From positions 1 to 64,000 of the forward strand of contig NZ_JANFAK020000035.1 in assembly GCF_024721315.2 (NCBI RefSeq): a stretch of DNA of 64,000 nucleotides. The letters are read 5' to 3'. The notes under the pieces are model-generated. The model had not been told where the DNA came from. It ran no database searches and saw only the letters and a program-made list of their open reading frames with translations. How positions within the stretch are numbered: the first letter of the stretch is position 1; each line of letters starts with the position of its first letter. This document shows, in pieces, positions 51,895 through 59,753 of the stretch. Source of the DNA: Streptomyces sp. Isolate_45. GTDB taxonomy: Bacteria; Actinomycetota; Actinomycetes; Streptomycetales; Streptomycetaceae. Position numbers and translations under genes: made by a program.

Positions 51895-54432
51895 TCACGT
51901 CAGGTCGAGCGTGGCCGTCAGCCGGATGTCGGTGTGCGAGTGGCTCGCGCGGACCTCGTAGCCGCCGCCGATCCGACGCCAGCCGCGGGCCTCCTCGTCC
52001 CAGATCTCGAAGGCGCGGGCCGGCAGGGCGATCTCCACCTCGACGCTCTCCCCGGGGCCGGCCTCAACGCCCGCGAAGCCGGCCAGCCAGCTGGCGGGAC
52101 GCTCCACACTGTCGGCGACGGGCGCCAGGTAGACCTGCACGACCTCGCGGCCCGGCCGGGTGCCGGTGTTGGTGAGCCGGACCCGGACGCCCTCGGGGGT
52201 GGCGTGCAGGGACTCGTACGCCCAGTCCGTGTAGCCGAGCCCGTGTCCGAAGGGGTAGGCGGGGACGACGGAGCCCGCCTCGTAGGCCCGGTAGCCGATG
52301 AGGAGCCCCTCCGCGTACTCCAGGGTCCCCCCGTCGGGAATCACCTCGGTGACGGGCGCGTCGACGAAGGCGGCGGGCCAGGTGGTGGGCAGGCGTCCGC
52401 CGGGCTCGGCGTCCCCGAGGAGCACGTCGGCCAGCGCGGCCCCGCCCTCCTGCCCGGGGAACCAGGTCAGCAGGACGGCCGCGACCTCCTCCCGCCAGGG
52501 CAGCTCCACCGGAGAGCCCGCGTTGACCACGACCACGGTGTTCGGGTTCACGGCGGCGACGGCGCGCACGAGGTCGTCCTGACGGCCCGGCAGGGTGAGG
52601 TCCTCGCGGTCGAAGCCCTCGGACTCGACCCGCTCGGTGGTGGCGACGACCACGACGGCGGTGTCGGCGCTCCGGGCGGCTTCCACGGCCTCGGCGATCA
52701 GCTCGTCGGCGTCCCGGCGCGGCCCGGTGTGCAGCAGCGAGAACATGATCGCCTTGAGCGACACCGCCCCCATGTCGGGGACCCGGTAGGTCAGCGCCAC
52801 CTCCACGGGCCGGCCCTCCGTGAGGTGGATCCGTCCGCGCTCGCTGGGCGCGCCGAAGAAGGCCTCGAAGGGGTCGGCCTCGTTGCCGAGTTCCTGGACG
52901 CCCTCCCACAGGACCGTTCCGTCGACGGTGAGGGCGAAGGCGCCGAGGCCCCGGGTGCCGAAGGCGTGGTCGCCGCTCTCGCGCGGCACGAAGGTGCCGG
53001 TGACCTCGATGCTCGCCATGGTCGCGTACGAGACGCCCGCGGGCAGGTCGTCGCCGATCCACTGGACCTGGCCGCTCGGCAGGCTGCCCTCGCCGATGAC
53101 GGCGCCGGAGGCGTCGCGGCACACGGCCCGCAGGGCGAAGCCCTTGTCGGCGGGGACGAGTTCCTCGCTGGGGTCGGCGCCGACCGCGAAGGTCAGGGCG
53201 CCCTGCGGGAGGGCCGCGGTGAGCCCGTCGAGCGGCGGGATCAGCCGCTCGGGGAACACGGTGGCGCTGCCGCCGCCGAGGATGCGCGCGTCGCGGGCGG
53301 CGGCGCCGAGCAGGGCGACCGTGCGGCCCTCGCCCGCGGCGAGCGGCAGCACGCCGCCCTCGTTGCGCACGAGGACGAAGCCGCGGGCCGCGATCTCCCG
53401 GGCCAGGGCCTGCCCGTCCACGGGATCCGGCAGCTCGGTGACCGCGGGCGGGGCGCCTTCCAGGGCGCCGACGCGGGCGGCGAGCCGCAGCACGTTGCGG
53501 ACGGCGGCGTCCACGGCGGACTCGGGGACCTCGCCGGCCCGGACGGCCCCGGCGAGGGCGGGCCCGTAGACGGTGTCGGGGCCGGGCATGGCGACGTCGA
53601 GGCCGCCGAGGATGTCACCGGTGGTGGAGCGGGCGGCCATCCAATCGGACACGTTGTACCCGTCGAAGCCCCACTCGCCGCGCAGGACCTCGTTCACCAG
53701 GTACTGGTTCTCGGTCATCGAGGTGCCGTTGACGCGGTTGTAGGAGGTCATGATCCCCCACGGGTGGGCGTTGGCCACGATGGCCTCGAAGGGCGCCAGG
53801 TACACCTCGCGCAGCGGGCGCGGGGCGATGGCGCAGTCGACGGTGAAGCGTTCGGTCTCCGCGTCGTTGCCGACGAAGTGCTTGACGGTGGTGCCGACCC
53901 CGCCGTCCTGGACGCCGTTGACGTAACCGCTGCCGATCTCGCCGGTCAGGTACGGGTCCTCGGAGTAGCACTCGAAGTGGCGGCCGCCGAGCGGCGAGCG
54001 GTGCAGGTTGACGGTGGGCGCCAGCAGGACGTGGACGCCCTTGCGGCGGGCCTCCTGGGCGAGGAGCCTGCCCGCCCGTCGGGCGAGGGCGGGGTCCCAG
54101 GACGCGGCCAGGGCCGTCGGCGAGGGCAGGGCGATCGACGGGTCGTCGGCGGTCCAGCGCACGCCCCGGACGCCGATGGGGCCGTCCGACATGATCAGGG
54201 AGCTCAGGCCGATCTCGGGGAGGGCGGGCAGCGACCACATGTCCTGACCGGCCAGCAGACGGGTCTTGGTGTCGAGGTCCAGCTTGCCGAGCGCCGCCTC
54301 CACGGCCTCCTCGCGGATCCGGTCACCGGTCACGTCACGGCTCGGGTCACGGCTCGGGTCGCGGGTCTCGTCTCGGCTGAGGTCTCGGATCCCGTCCTGG
54401 GTCCGGTCGCCGTTCTGGGCAGCATCGGTCAC
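51895..54432 (-). CDS. Glycoside hydrolase family 3 beta-glucosidase-like enzyme with PA14 domain
   Basis: An 845-residue GH3 enzyme. The N-terminal barrel (~residues 45-340) contains VKHFVGND and the nucleophile Asp263 in GFDGYNVSDWMA. The alpha/beta sandwich (~355-700) is interrupted by a PA14 carbohydrate-binding insert (residues ~430-570, SIEVTGTFVPRESGDHAFGTRGLGAF). A fibronectin III-like C-terminal domain carries YPFGHGLGYTDW. It should cleave beta-linked glucosides or related sugars; no signal peptide is seen, so it acts on imported oligosaccharides. The first ~35 residues are an Asp/Arg repeat (SRDETRDPSRDPSRD) from 12-base DNA repeats. It is divergent from a TetR regulator. Confidence 0.93.
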   Translation of the reverse strand: MTDAAQNGDRTQDGIRDLSRDETRDPSRDPSRDVTGDRIREEAVEAALGKLDLDTKTRLLAGQDMWSLPALPEIGLSSLIMSDGPIGVRGVRWTADDPSIALPSPTALAASWDPALARRAGRLLAQEARRKGVHVLLAPTVNLHRSPLGGRHFECYSEDPYLTGEIGSGYVNGVQDGGVGTTVKHFVGNDAETERFTVDCAIAPRPLREVYLAPFEAIVANAHPWGIMTSYNRVNGTSMTENQYLVNEVLRGEWGFDGYNVSDWMAARSTTGDILGGLDVAMPGPDTVYGPALAGAVRAGEVPESAVDAAVRNVLRLAARVGALEGAPPAVTELPDPVDGQALAREIAARGFVLVRNEGGVLPLAAGEGRTVALLGAAARDARILGGGSATVFPERLIPPLDGLTAALPQGALTFAVGADPSEELVPADKGFALRAVCRDASGAVIGEGSLPSGQVQWIGDDLPAGVSYATMASIEVTGTFVPRESGDHAFGTRGLGAFALTVDGTVLWEGVQELGNEADPFEAFFGAPSERGRIHLTEGRPVEVALTYRVPDMGAVSLKAIMFSLLHTGPRRDADELIAEAVEAARSADTAVVVVATTERVESEGFDREDLTLPGRQDDLVRAVAAVNPNTVVVVNAGSPVELPWREEVAAVLLTWFPGQEGGAALADVLLGDAEPGGRLPTTWPAAFVDAPVTEVIPDGGTLEYAEGLLIGYRAYEAGSVVPAYPFGHGLGYTDWAYESLHATPEGVRVRLTNTGTRPGREVVQVYLAPVADSVERPASWLAGFAGVEAGPGESVEVEIALPARAFEIWDEEARGWRRIGGGYEVRASHSHTDIRLTATLDLT

Positions 54433-54488
54433 GGCCGTGCCTCCTCGTTGAGTGCGGTGCGGTGGGGTGCGGTGGCCCCATCGTGGAC

Positions 54489-54506
54489 CCGTTCCCTGGT
54501 GAACGG
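54489..54506. promoter_or_regulatory. Candidate TetR operator
   Basis: CCGTTC (54489-54494) and GAACGG (54501-54506) form an inverted repeat with a six-base centre in the 151-base gap between the divergent GH3 and TetR genes. Its position suits autoregulation and control of the glycosidase. Confidence 0.45.
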
Positions 54507-54583
54507 TAGGGTTCGTGATGGCTTCGTGACGTTCGAATGCCGTACGGTCCTGCTGGCGGGCGAGAACGGAAGGGGTGCCGGCG

Positions 54584-55165
54584 ATGGCCAGGGCGAGGAG
54601 CGAGGAGCGGCGCGGCGAGATCGTCCGCGCGGCGGTCGAGGTGATCGCGGAGCGGGGGTACCGGGGCGCCGCCCTGGGTGCGGTCGCCGAGCGCGTGGGC
54701 CTGACCCAGCAGGGGCTGCTGCACTACTTCCCGACCAAGGAGTCCCTGCTCGTGGCGGTGCTGGAGGAACGCGACCGCTGGGACACCGGGGGCGGGTCGC
54801 GGGTCGCGGGCGGCGCGTGGCGACTGGACCTGCTGGACTCCCTCGTCGAGTACAACGCCATGCGGCCGGGCATCGTGCAGACCTTCTCCGCCCTGCTCGG
54901 TGAGAGCGTGACCGACGGCCACCCGGCCCGGGAGTTCTTCACCGAGCGCTACGCCCAGGTGCGCGGCGAGATGGCGGCGGTGCTGCGCACCGAGTTCGGG
55001 GAACGGCTGCCCTCGGGCCTGACCCCGGAGGAGGCCGCCCCGCTACTGACGGCGGTCATGGACGGCCTCCAGTACCAGTGGCTGCTCGCCCCCGAATCGG
55101 TGGACATGCCCGCCGCGTTCCGCTCCTTCCTCACCCTGCTCCGGGGACCCGGACCCGCCAACTGA
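54584..55165 (+). CDS. TetR-family transcriptional regulator
   Basis: A 193-residue TetR regulator. The DNA-binding domain is SEERRGEIVRAAVEVIAERGYRGAALGAVAERVGLTQQGLLHYFPTKESLLVAVLEERD. The C-terminal domain (MRPGIVQTFSALLGESVTDGHPAREFF, LTAVMDGLQYQWLLAPESVDM) resembles the TetR_C_6-type ligand domain, seen in regulators of sugar hydrolases in Streptomyces. AAGGGG lies eight bases before the ATG at 54584. Divergence from the GH3 gene makes that gene its likely target. It is followed closely by the EEP nuclease gene (61 bases), which probably has its own promoter. Confidence 0.92.
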   Translation: MARARSEERRGEIVRAAVEVIAERGYRGAALGAVAERVGLTQQGLLHYFPTKESLLVAVLEERDRWDTGGGSRVAGGAWRLDLLDSLVEYNAMRPGIVQTFSALLGESVTDGHPAREFFTERYAQVRGEMAAVLRTEFGERLPSGLTPEEAAPLLTAVMDGLQYQWLLAPESVDMPAAFRSFLTLLRGPGPAN

Positions 55166-55226
55166 CCTGGCCGGACGGGCGGATACCTTGATCGGCGACG
55201 AAGTCGTCCGAGAACGGGGAGTTTTC

Positions 55227-56162
55227 ATGAGCACGTCCGGAACACTGAGGAGGGGCGCGGGGGTACTGACCACCCTGCTGCTCGCCACCGGCCTGGGGGC
55301 GCCGTCGGCCACGGCCGCGACGACCCCGTTCCAGGTCATGTCCTGGAACATGTGCGGCTCGCAGCGCGCCACGTGGCACTGCGAGGGCACCGGCACGCCG
55401 CAGCAGAAGATCGACGTGGTGAAGGGCCAGATCCGGGACCAGAACGTGCGGGCCGTGCTGCTCCAGGAGGTCTGCGAGGACGATCTCACCTCCCTGATGG
55501 CCCAGTTGGGCCCGGCCTGGACCAAGAGCTTCGCCCCGTACCAGTGGTCCCAGGGCGCCTCGGGCAAGTGGAACAGCCGCTGCGGCGAGGACAACGGGCG
55601 GGCCGACCGCATCGGCACCGCGATCGTCCTCCAGGGGCAGGTGACGGACGCCCGGGAGTACCCGACGACGCAGCCGTACGTCGGCCAGCAGCGGCCCTTC
55701 CAGTGCGCGACCTCGGCGGAGCCTGCGGTCCGCCTGTGCAACGTCCACCTGTCGCCCCTGGGCAGCAACCCGGACCACCCCACCTGGGACTACCGGGACG
55801 ACCAGCTCAAAGAGATCAAGGCGATCGTGAACACCTTCCCGGGCACGGTCTTCGGCGGGGACTTCAACGCCCTCTCCCCCGACTCCACGAACCCCAAGGA
55901 CGCCTGGGTGTGGCCCGCCGGCCTCTACACCGCGCGCCCCGAACTGGAGGGCGGCTACCGGGAGTGCGACCAGACGGGCACCTCGCGCACCGGACGGGCC
56001 ACGCACGGCTCCGGCGCGAAGATCGACTACCTGTTCAGCAGCGAGGTCCGGCGCGGGTGCACGGTCACCGATACGCCGTTCTCCGACCACCACGTCGTGG
56101 TCGAGTCCCTGGAACCGCGGTACGTCCCGCAGCCGGTCAGGACGGGCGGGGCCGGCGCGTGA
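55227..56162 (+). CDS. Secreted endonuclease/exonuclease/phosphatase (EEP) family protein
   Basis: A 311-residue secreted protein of the EEP superfamily (DNase I, sphingomyelinase, inositol phosphatase fold). The signal peptide covers residues ~1-31 (GVLTTLLLATGLGAPSATA|A). Motifs in order are VMSWNMCGSQ, LLQEVCEDD, RLCNVHLSP, VFGGDFNALSPDS and FSDHHVVVES, matching the Asn, Glu, His/Asp and final Asp-His pairs. Several cysteines suggest disulfides. It could be an extracellular nuclease or phospholipase-type hydrolase. GGGGAG precedes the ATG at 55227. Its stop codon overlaps the start of the nitrilase gene (GTGA), so the two are coupled. Confidence 0.86.
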   Translation: MSTSGTLRRGAGVLTTLLLATGLGAPSATAATTPFQVMSWNMCGSQRATWHCEGTGTPQQKIDVVKGQIRDQNVRAVLLQEVCEDDLTSLMAQLGPAWTKSFAPYQWSQGASGKWNSRCGEDNGRADRIGTAIVLQGQVTDAREYPTTQPYVGQQRPFQCATSAEPAVRLCNVHLSPLGSNPDHPTWDYRDDQLKEIKAIVNTFPGTVFGGDFNALSPDSTNPKDAWVWPAGLYTARPELEGGYRECDQTGTSRTGRATHGSGAKIDYLFSSEVRRGCTVTDTPFSDHHVVVESLEPRYVPQPVRTGGAGA

Positions 56163-56896
56163 GGATCGCCGCGGCGCAGCTGAGCTGCGTCCCCGCCGAT
56201 GTCGACGCCAACGCCGCCCGGGCCGCGGGCCTCGCCGCCTCGGCCCGGGAGCGGGGCGCCGAGCTGGTGGTGTTCCCGGAGTTCACGCTCACCGGCTACG
56301 AACTGGAGGCGCTCGCCGCCGATCCGGGGCTGTGGACCGCGGCCGACGACCCCCGTCTGGACCCGCTGCGCTCCGCGGGCATCGCGGTCGCGGTGAACGT
56401 CGCGCTGCCCGCCGCCGACGGGGGCCTCCCCCTCATCGCGACGCTGGTGTACGGCGCGGACGGCGCGCTCCTGACCACGTACGCGAAGCAGCACCTCTAC
56501 CAGCAGGAGCACGACACCTTCCGGCCCGGCTCCGGCGACGGGCGCTTCGAACTGGGTGGCATCCGCTTCTCGTTGGGCGTCTGCTACGACAACCACTTCC
56601 CGGAGCTGACCGGCCGGGCGGCGGCCGACGGCTGCCGGGTCCACCTGGCGAGCACCCTGTACGGCTCGGGCGACGGGATCGCCGAGCGGGCCACCGTGTA
56701 CCCGGGCATCGCGCGGGACCGGGGCCTGTACGTGGTCCTCGCCAATCACGTCGGCCCGGCGGGGCGGTGGACGGGCTGCGGCCGGTCGGCCGTATGGGCC
56801 CCGGGCGGAACGCTGCTGGCCGAGGCGGGCGCGACGGAGGAGGGCGTGGTGACGGCGGAGGTACCCGCCGAGGAGCCCGCCGACACCGGCGCCTGA
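56159..56896 (+). CDS. Carbon-nitrogen hydrolase (nitrilase superfamily)
   Basis: A 245-residue nitrilase-superfamily amidohydrolase. The Glu-Lys-Cys triad is complete: Glu41 in VVFPEFTLTGYE, Lys110 in YAKQHLYQQEHDTFRPG and Cys142 in SLGVCYDNHFPEL. It should cleave a C-N bond in an amide, carbamoyl or nitrile compound in the cytoplasm. The GTG at 56159 overlaps the TGA of the secreted EEP gene, indicating coupled translation of a cytoplasmic enzyme with an extracellular one, perhaps for use of a released product. That link is an inference. Confidence 0.92.
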   Translation: MRIAAAQLSCVPADVDANAARAAGLAASARERGAELVVFPEFTLTGYELEALAADPGLWTAADDPRLDPLRSAGIAVAVNVALPAADGGLPLIATLVYGADGALLTTYAKQHLYQQEHDTFRPGSGDGRFELGGIRFSLGVCYDNHFPELTGRAAADGCRVHLASTLYGSGDGIAERATVYPGIARDRGLYVVLANHVGPAGRWTGCGRSAVWAPGGTLLAEAGATEEGVVTAEVPAEEPADTGA

Positions 56897-56966
56897 CGGA
56901 GCCCCGACCGTGCCCCTCCCGGACGGGAACCCGTCCGGGAGGGCCGCCCGGCGGGTCGGGCGGCGG

Positions 56967-57323
56967 TCAGCCCGGGACCGCCGCCGGCGTCGGGGCCGGC
57001 AGGAGGTGCCGGGTGCCCCAGGCGCCCAGCGCCTCCAGGGCCGTGTTCAGCTCCTGGCCGAGCGGGGTGAGCGAGTACTCCACGCGGGGCGGGACCTCGT
57101 CGTACACCTCGCGGTGGACGATCCCGTCGGCCTCCAGCTCGCGCAGTTGCGCGGCGAGGACCTTCTCCGAGACGCCCGGGACCAGTCGCCGCAGCTCGCC
57201 GAACCGCCGTCCCGGATGCTGGTCCAACTCCCACAGGAGCGAGACCTTCCACTTGCCGTCGATCACCGACATCGCCGCGGCGATCCCGCAGTGATCCGCT
57301 CCGGGCCTGCGTGTCAGCGCCAT
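56967..57323 (-). CDS. HxlR-family transcriptional regulator
   Basis: A 118-residue HxlR-type winged-helix regulator. The family core is CGIAAAMSVIDGKWKVSLLWELDQHPGRRFGELRRLVPGVSEKVLAAQLRELEADGIVHREVYDEVPPRVEYSLTPLG. The cysteine near residue 12, just before the helix ahead of the DNA-binding domain, is the position used for thiol-based redox or aldehyde sensing in several HxlR members. The ATG at 57323 begins the family alignment. It is divergent from an NAD(P)-dependent oxidoreductase, with a long inverted repeat between them. Confidence 0.92.
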   Translation of the reverse strand: MALTRRPGADHCGIAAAMSVIDGKWKVSLLWELDQHPGRRFGELRRLVPGVSEKVLAAQLRELEADGIVHREVYDEVPPRVEYSLTPLGQELNTALEALGAWGTRHLLPAPTPAAVPG

Positions 57324-57349
57324 CGCGCACCCCTCCCCACCTGCTCGCT

Positions 57350-57379
57350 CACTTCGGGGTAACCACCCACCCCGAAGTG
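57350..57379. promoter_or_regulatory. HxlR-type operator
   Basis: CACTTCGGGGT (57350-57360) is perfectly complementary to ACCCCGAAGTG (57369-57379) with an eight-base centre. It lies in the 97-base gap between the divergent HxlR and oxidoreductase genes, and a further AAGTGCGTACTT dyad overlaps its right arm. Confidence 0.65.
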
Positions 57380-57420
57380 CGTACTTGAGCGGTTCACCGC
57401 CTGCCACCAGGCTAAACGCC

Positions 57421-58320
57421 ATGACCGACACGCACACCACGAAGACCCCGCTCACCCTCCTCGGCCTCGGCGCCATGGGAACCGCCCTCGCCCGCACCTG
57501 GCTCGCCGCCGGGCATCCGCTCACCGTCTGGAACCGCACCGCCGCCAAGGCCGCCGCCCTGGCCCCAGAAGGCGCCCTCGTCGCCGCCGAACCCGCCGGA
57601 GCGGTCGCCGGGAACGACCTGATCGTGCTCTGCCTGCTGGACGACAAGTCCATCGGGGCCACCCTCGACGGCGTCGACCTGACCGGCAAGGACCTGGTCA
57701 ACCTCACCACCGGCACGCCCGCCGAGGGCCGGGCGCGGGCCGCCTGGGCACAGGCCCGCGGCGCCCGCTTCGTGGACGCCGGGATCATGGGAACGCCGTC
57801 GATGATCGGCGCCCCGGAGACCGGCGGGTACGTCTTCTACAGCGGCTCGCGCGCCCTCTTCGACACCCACCGGGTCACCCTGGAGGTCCCGGCCGGGGCC
57901 CGCTTCGTCGGCGAGGACCCGGGGCACGCGGCCCTGCACGACGTGGCGCTGCTCAGCGCGATGTACGGGCTGTTCGCCGGGATCTCGCACGCCTACGCCC
58001 TGATCGAGGGCGAGGACATCGCCCCCGCGAGCCTGTCCCCGCTGCTGTCCGAGTGGTTGGGCGCGATGGGGTTCTTCGTCGGGAACGCCGCCGAGCGGCT
58101 GACCTCGCGGGACTTCACCTCCGGGGTGGAGTCCAACCTGGCGATGCAGGTCGCGGCCAGTGCGACCCTGCTGACGACCGCTGCCGAGCAGGGCGTCAGC
58201 GCCGAGCTGATCACGCCGTACCTGGACCTGATGCGGGAGCGACTGGCCGCCGACCCGGCCGCCCACGCGGGCGAGGACACGACGGGGGCCCTCACCCTGC
58301 TGCGGCGCGGGGCGGCGTAG
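57421..58320 (+). CDS. NAD(P)-dependent 6PGDH-like oxidoreductase (imine-reductase type)
   Basis: A 299-residue beta-hydroxyacid-dehydrogenase-like enzyme. The N-terminal Rossmann fold has LTLLGLGAMGTALARTWLAAGHPLTVWNRT (GLGAMG motif; Asn-Arg-Thr favours NADPH). DLVNLTTGTP and FVDAGIMGTPSMIGAPET follow, and the C-terminal helical domain forms the dimer. The usual catalytic lysine of hydroxyacid dehydrogenases is not obvious, and the pattern resembles imine reductases. It may reduce an imine or carbonyl. It is divergent from hxlR and probably under its control. The ATG at 57421 lacks a good ribosome binding site. Confidence 0.88.
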   Translation: MTDTHTTKTPLTLLGLGAMGTALARTWLAAGHPLTVWNRTAAKAAALAPEGALVAAEPAGAVAGNDLIVLCLLDDKSIGATLDGVDLTGKDLVNLTTGTPAEGRARAAWAQARGARFVDAGIMGTPSMIGAPETGGYVFYSGSRALFDTHRVTLEVPAGARFVGEDPGHAALHDVALLSAMYGLFAGISHAYALIEGEDIAPASLSPLLSEWLGAMGFFVGNAAERLTSRDFTSGVESNLAMQVAASATLLTTAAEQGVSAELITPYLDLMRERLAADPAAHAGEDTTGALTLLRRGAA

Positions 58321-58360
58321 CGGGACGCGACTCCCCGGCAGGGGTGCCGGGGGCCGGGGG

Positions 58361-59197
58361 CTACGCGTACGAGGAGGGCGGCGGGCCGAAGCCGGGGACC
58401 GGGGGCGCCTGGTCGGGCCCGCCCTTCCCGCCGGATTCCCGCCCCGGGGTGGTCTCCTCGTCGGCGCCGACCAGTTCGCGGGCCATCAGGGTCGCCCCGG
58501 CCACCGCGCCCGGCATCAGGAAGACGGCGACGAACGGGACGAGGAACGACAGCACCAGGGGCACCCCGAAGCCGATGGCCAGCGCGCGGCGCCCGCGCAG
58601 CAGGGTCAGTTGCTCGTCGAGGTCCACGCGGCGCCGCTGGAGGGCGACGGAGGTGAGCTCCTGGGTGAGGAAGAAACCGGAGACGCAGAAGCCGATCGCC
58701 GGGACGACGGTCTGCCCGATCACCGGGATGAACCCGAGGGCGAACAGCAGGATGCCGAAGAGGGCCACGCGCAGGAGCAGCCGCAGGCTGTCCCGGGCGG
58801 AGATCCACAGGTCCTCCCACAGGGAGCGCCCGGACTCGGGGACCTCGCCGCCCTCGGTCCGGTCGACCTGCTCGGAGAGGGACTCGTAGAAGGGCTGGCC
58901 GACGAGCAGGGTCACCGCGGTGAAGGTGATCACCGCGAGGAACAGGCCGAGGGCGAAGACCAGGGCGGTCAGGGTGCCGCGGAAGATGTCGAGCCACGGC
59001 GAGGACCAGTCCGAGGCGAAGGGTGTCGCCCAGGCGGTGAAGTCGTCGGCGCCGTGGAACAGCCCGATCAGCGCGCCGACGTACAGCACCAGCGCGACGA
59101 GGCCCGGCAGCAGGCCGAAGCCCAGCCAGCGGCCGTGTCCGAACACCCATCGCTGTCCGGCCAGCAAGTACCGGAAGCCCCCCGCAAGATCACGCAT
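58361..59197 (-). CDS. EI24/CysZ-like membrane protein
   Basis: A 278-residue polytopic membrane protein of the EI24 domain family, related to the sulfate transporter CysZ. It starts MRDLAGGFRYLLAGQRWVFGHGRWLGFGLLPGLVALVLYVG. Four or more membrane segments follow (LTALVFALGLFLAVITFTAVTLLVG, LLLRVALFGILLFALGFIPVIG, IGFGVPLVLSFLVPFVAVFLMPGAVAGATLMA), with the conserved VGQPFYESLSEQVDR loop. The C terminus is a disordered Gly/Pro tail. Sulfate uptake is possible, but no sulfur genes are nearby. The ATG at 59197 begins the family alignment. Confidence 0.87.
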   Translation of the reverse strand: MRDLAGGFRYLLAGQRWVFGHGRWLGFGLLPGLVALVLYVGALIGLFHGADDFTAWATPFASDWSSPWLDIFRGTLTALVFALGLFLAVITFTAVTLLVGQPFYESLSEQVDRTEGGEVPESGRSLWEDLWISARDSLRLLLRVALFGILLFALGFIPVIGQTVVPAIGFCVSGFFLTQELTSVALQRRRVDLDEQLTLLRGRRALAIGFGVPLVLSFLVPFVAVFLMPGAVAGATLMARELVGADEETTPGRESGGKGGPDQAPPVPGFGPPPSSYA

Positions 59198-59211
59198 GGG
59201 GCCAGTTTACG

Positions 59212-59250
59212 GCGAAGGCCGCACCCCTCCGGGAGGGGTGCGGCCTTCGC
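59212..59250. terminator. Terminator downstream of ohr
   Basis: GCGAAGGCCGCACCCCT (59212-59228) is perfectly complementary to AGGGGTGCGGCCTTCGC (59234-59250) around CCGGG. It lies between the minus-strand ohr stop codon (59266) and the EI24 start, so it ends the ohr transcript. Confidence 0.82.
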
Positions 59251-59265
59251 CGCGTTCGGCGGGGA

Positions 59266-59688
59266 TCAGACGGCCAGCTCGACCGTGATGTTGCCGCGGG
59301 TCGCCTTGGAGTACGGGCAGACCTGGTGGGCCTTCTCGATGAGGTCCTTGGCGGTGGCGGCGTCCACGTTGGGGATCACGGCGGAGATCTTGACGATCAG
59401 GCCGAAGCCGTCGTCGTTCTTGCCGATGCCGACCTCGGCGGTGACGGTGGAGCCGGAGATGTCGGCGTTCTCGTTCTTCGCGACGACACCGAGGGCGCCC
59501 TGGAAGCAGGCGCTGTAGCCGGCGGCGAACAGCTGCTCGGGGTTGGTGCCCTCGCCGTTGCCACCGAGCTCCTTCGGCGGGTTCACGACGACGTCGAGCT
59601 TGCCGTCGGTGGTGGCGACGCGACCGTCACGGCCGTTCTCGGCGGTGGCCACGGCGGTGTACTTGACGTCGGACTGGGTGATGGACAT
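59266..59688 (-). CDS. ohr: Organic hydroperoxide resistance protein (Ohr/OsmC family)
   Basis: A 140-residue Ohr protein that reduces organic hydroperoxides, usually with lipoylated proteins as electron source. The two catalytic cysteines are present, Cys61 in FAAGYSACFQGAL and Cys124 in HQVCPYSKATRGN. The N terminus (VKYTAVATAENGRDGRVATTDGKLDVVVNPPKELGG) is typical. GGAGGA stands nine bases before the ATG at 59688. A terminator follows. It is ~65 bases behind the NADP-dependent oxidoreductase gene on the same strand, so the two may share a transcript under MarR control. Confidence 0.93.
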   Translation of the reverse strand: MSITQSDVKYTAVATAENGRDGRVATTDGKLDVVVNPPKELGGNGEGTNPEQLFAAGYSACFQGALGVVAKNENADISGSTVTAEVGIGKNDDGFGLIVKISAVIPNVDAATAKDLIEKAHQVCPYSKATRGNITVELAV

Positions 59689-59753
59689 GAAAGCAAATCC
59701 TCCGGATGAATCGCCGTGATGCGCGCCCACGATCACGACGGTGTGCAGTGAGC

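Noticed and set aside
51775..54903. 1042-codon ORF antisense to the GH3 gene
   Set aside because: It runs through the GH3 gene, the divergent promoter and tetR with no domain or ribosome binding site.
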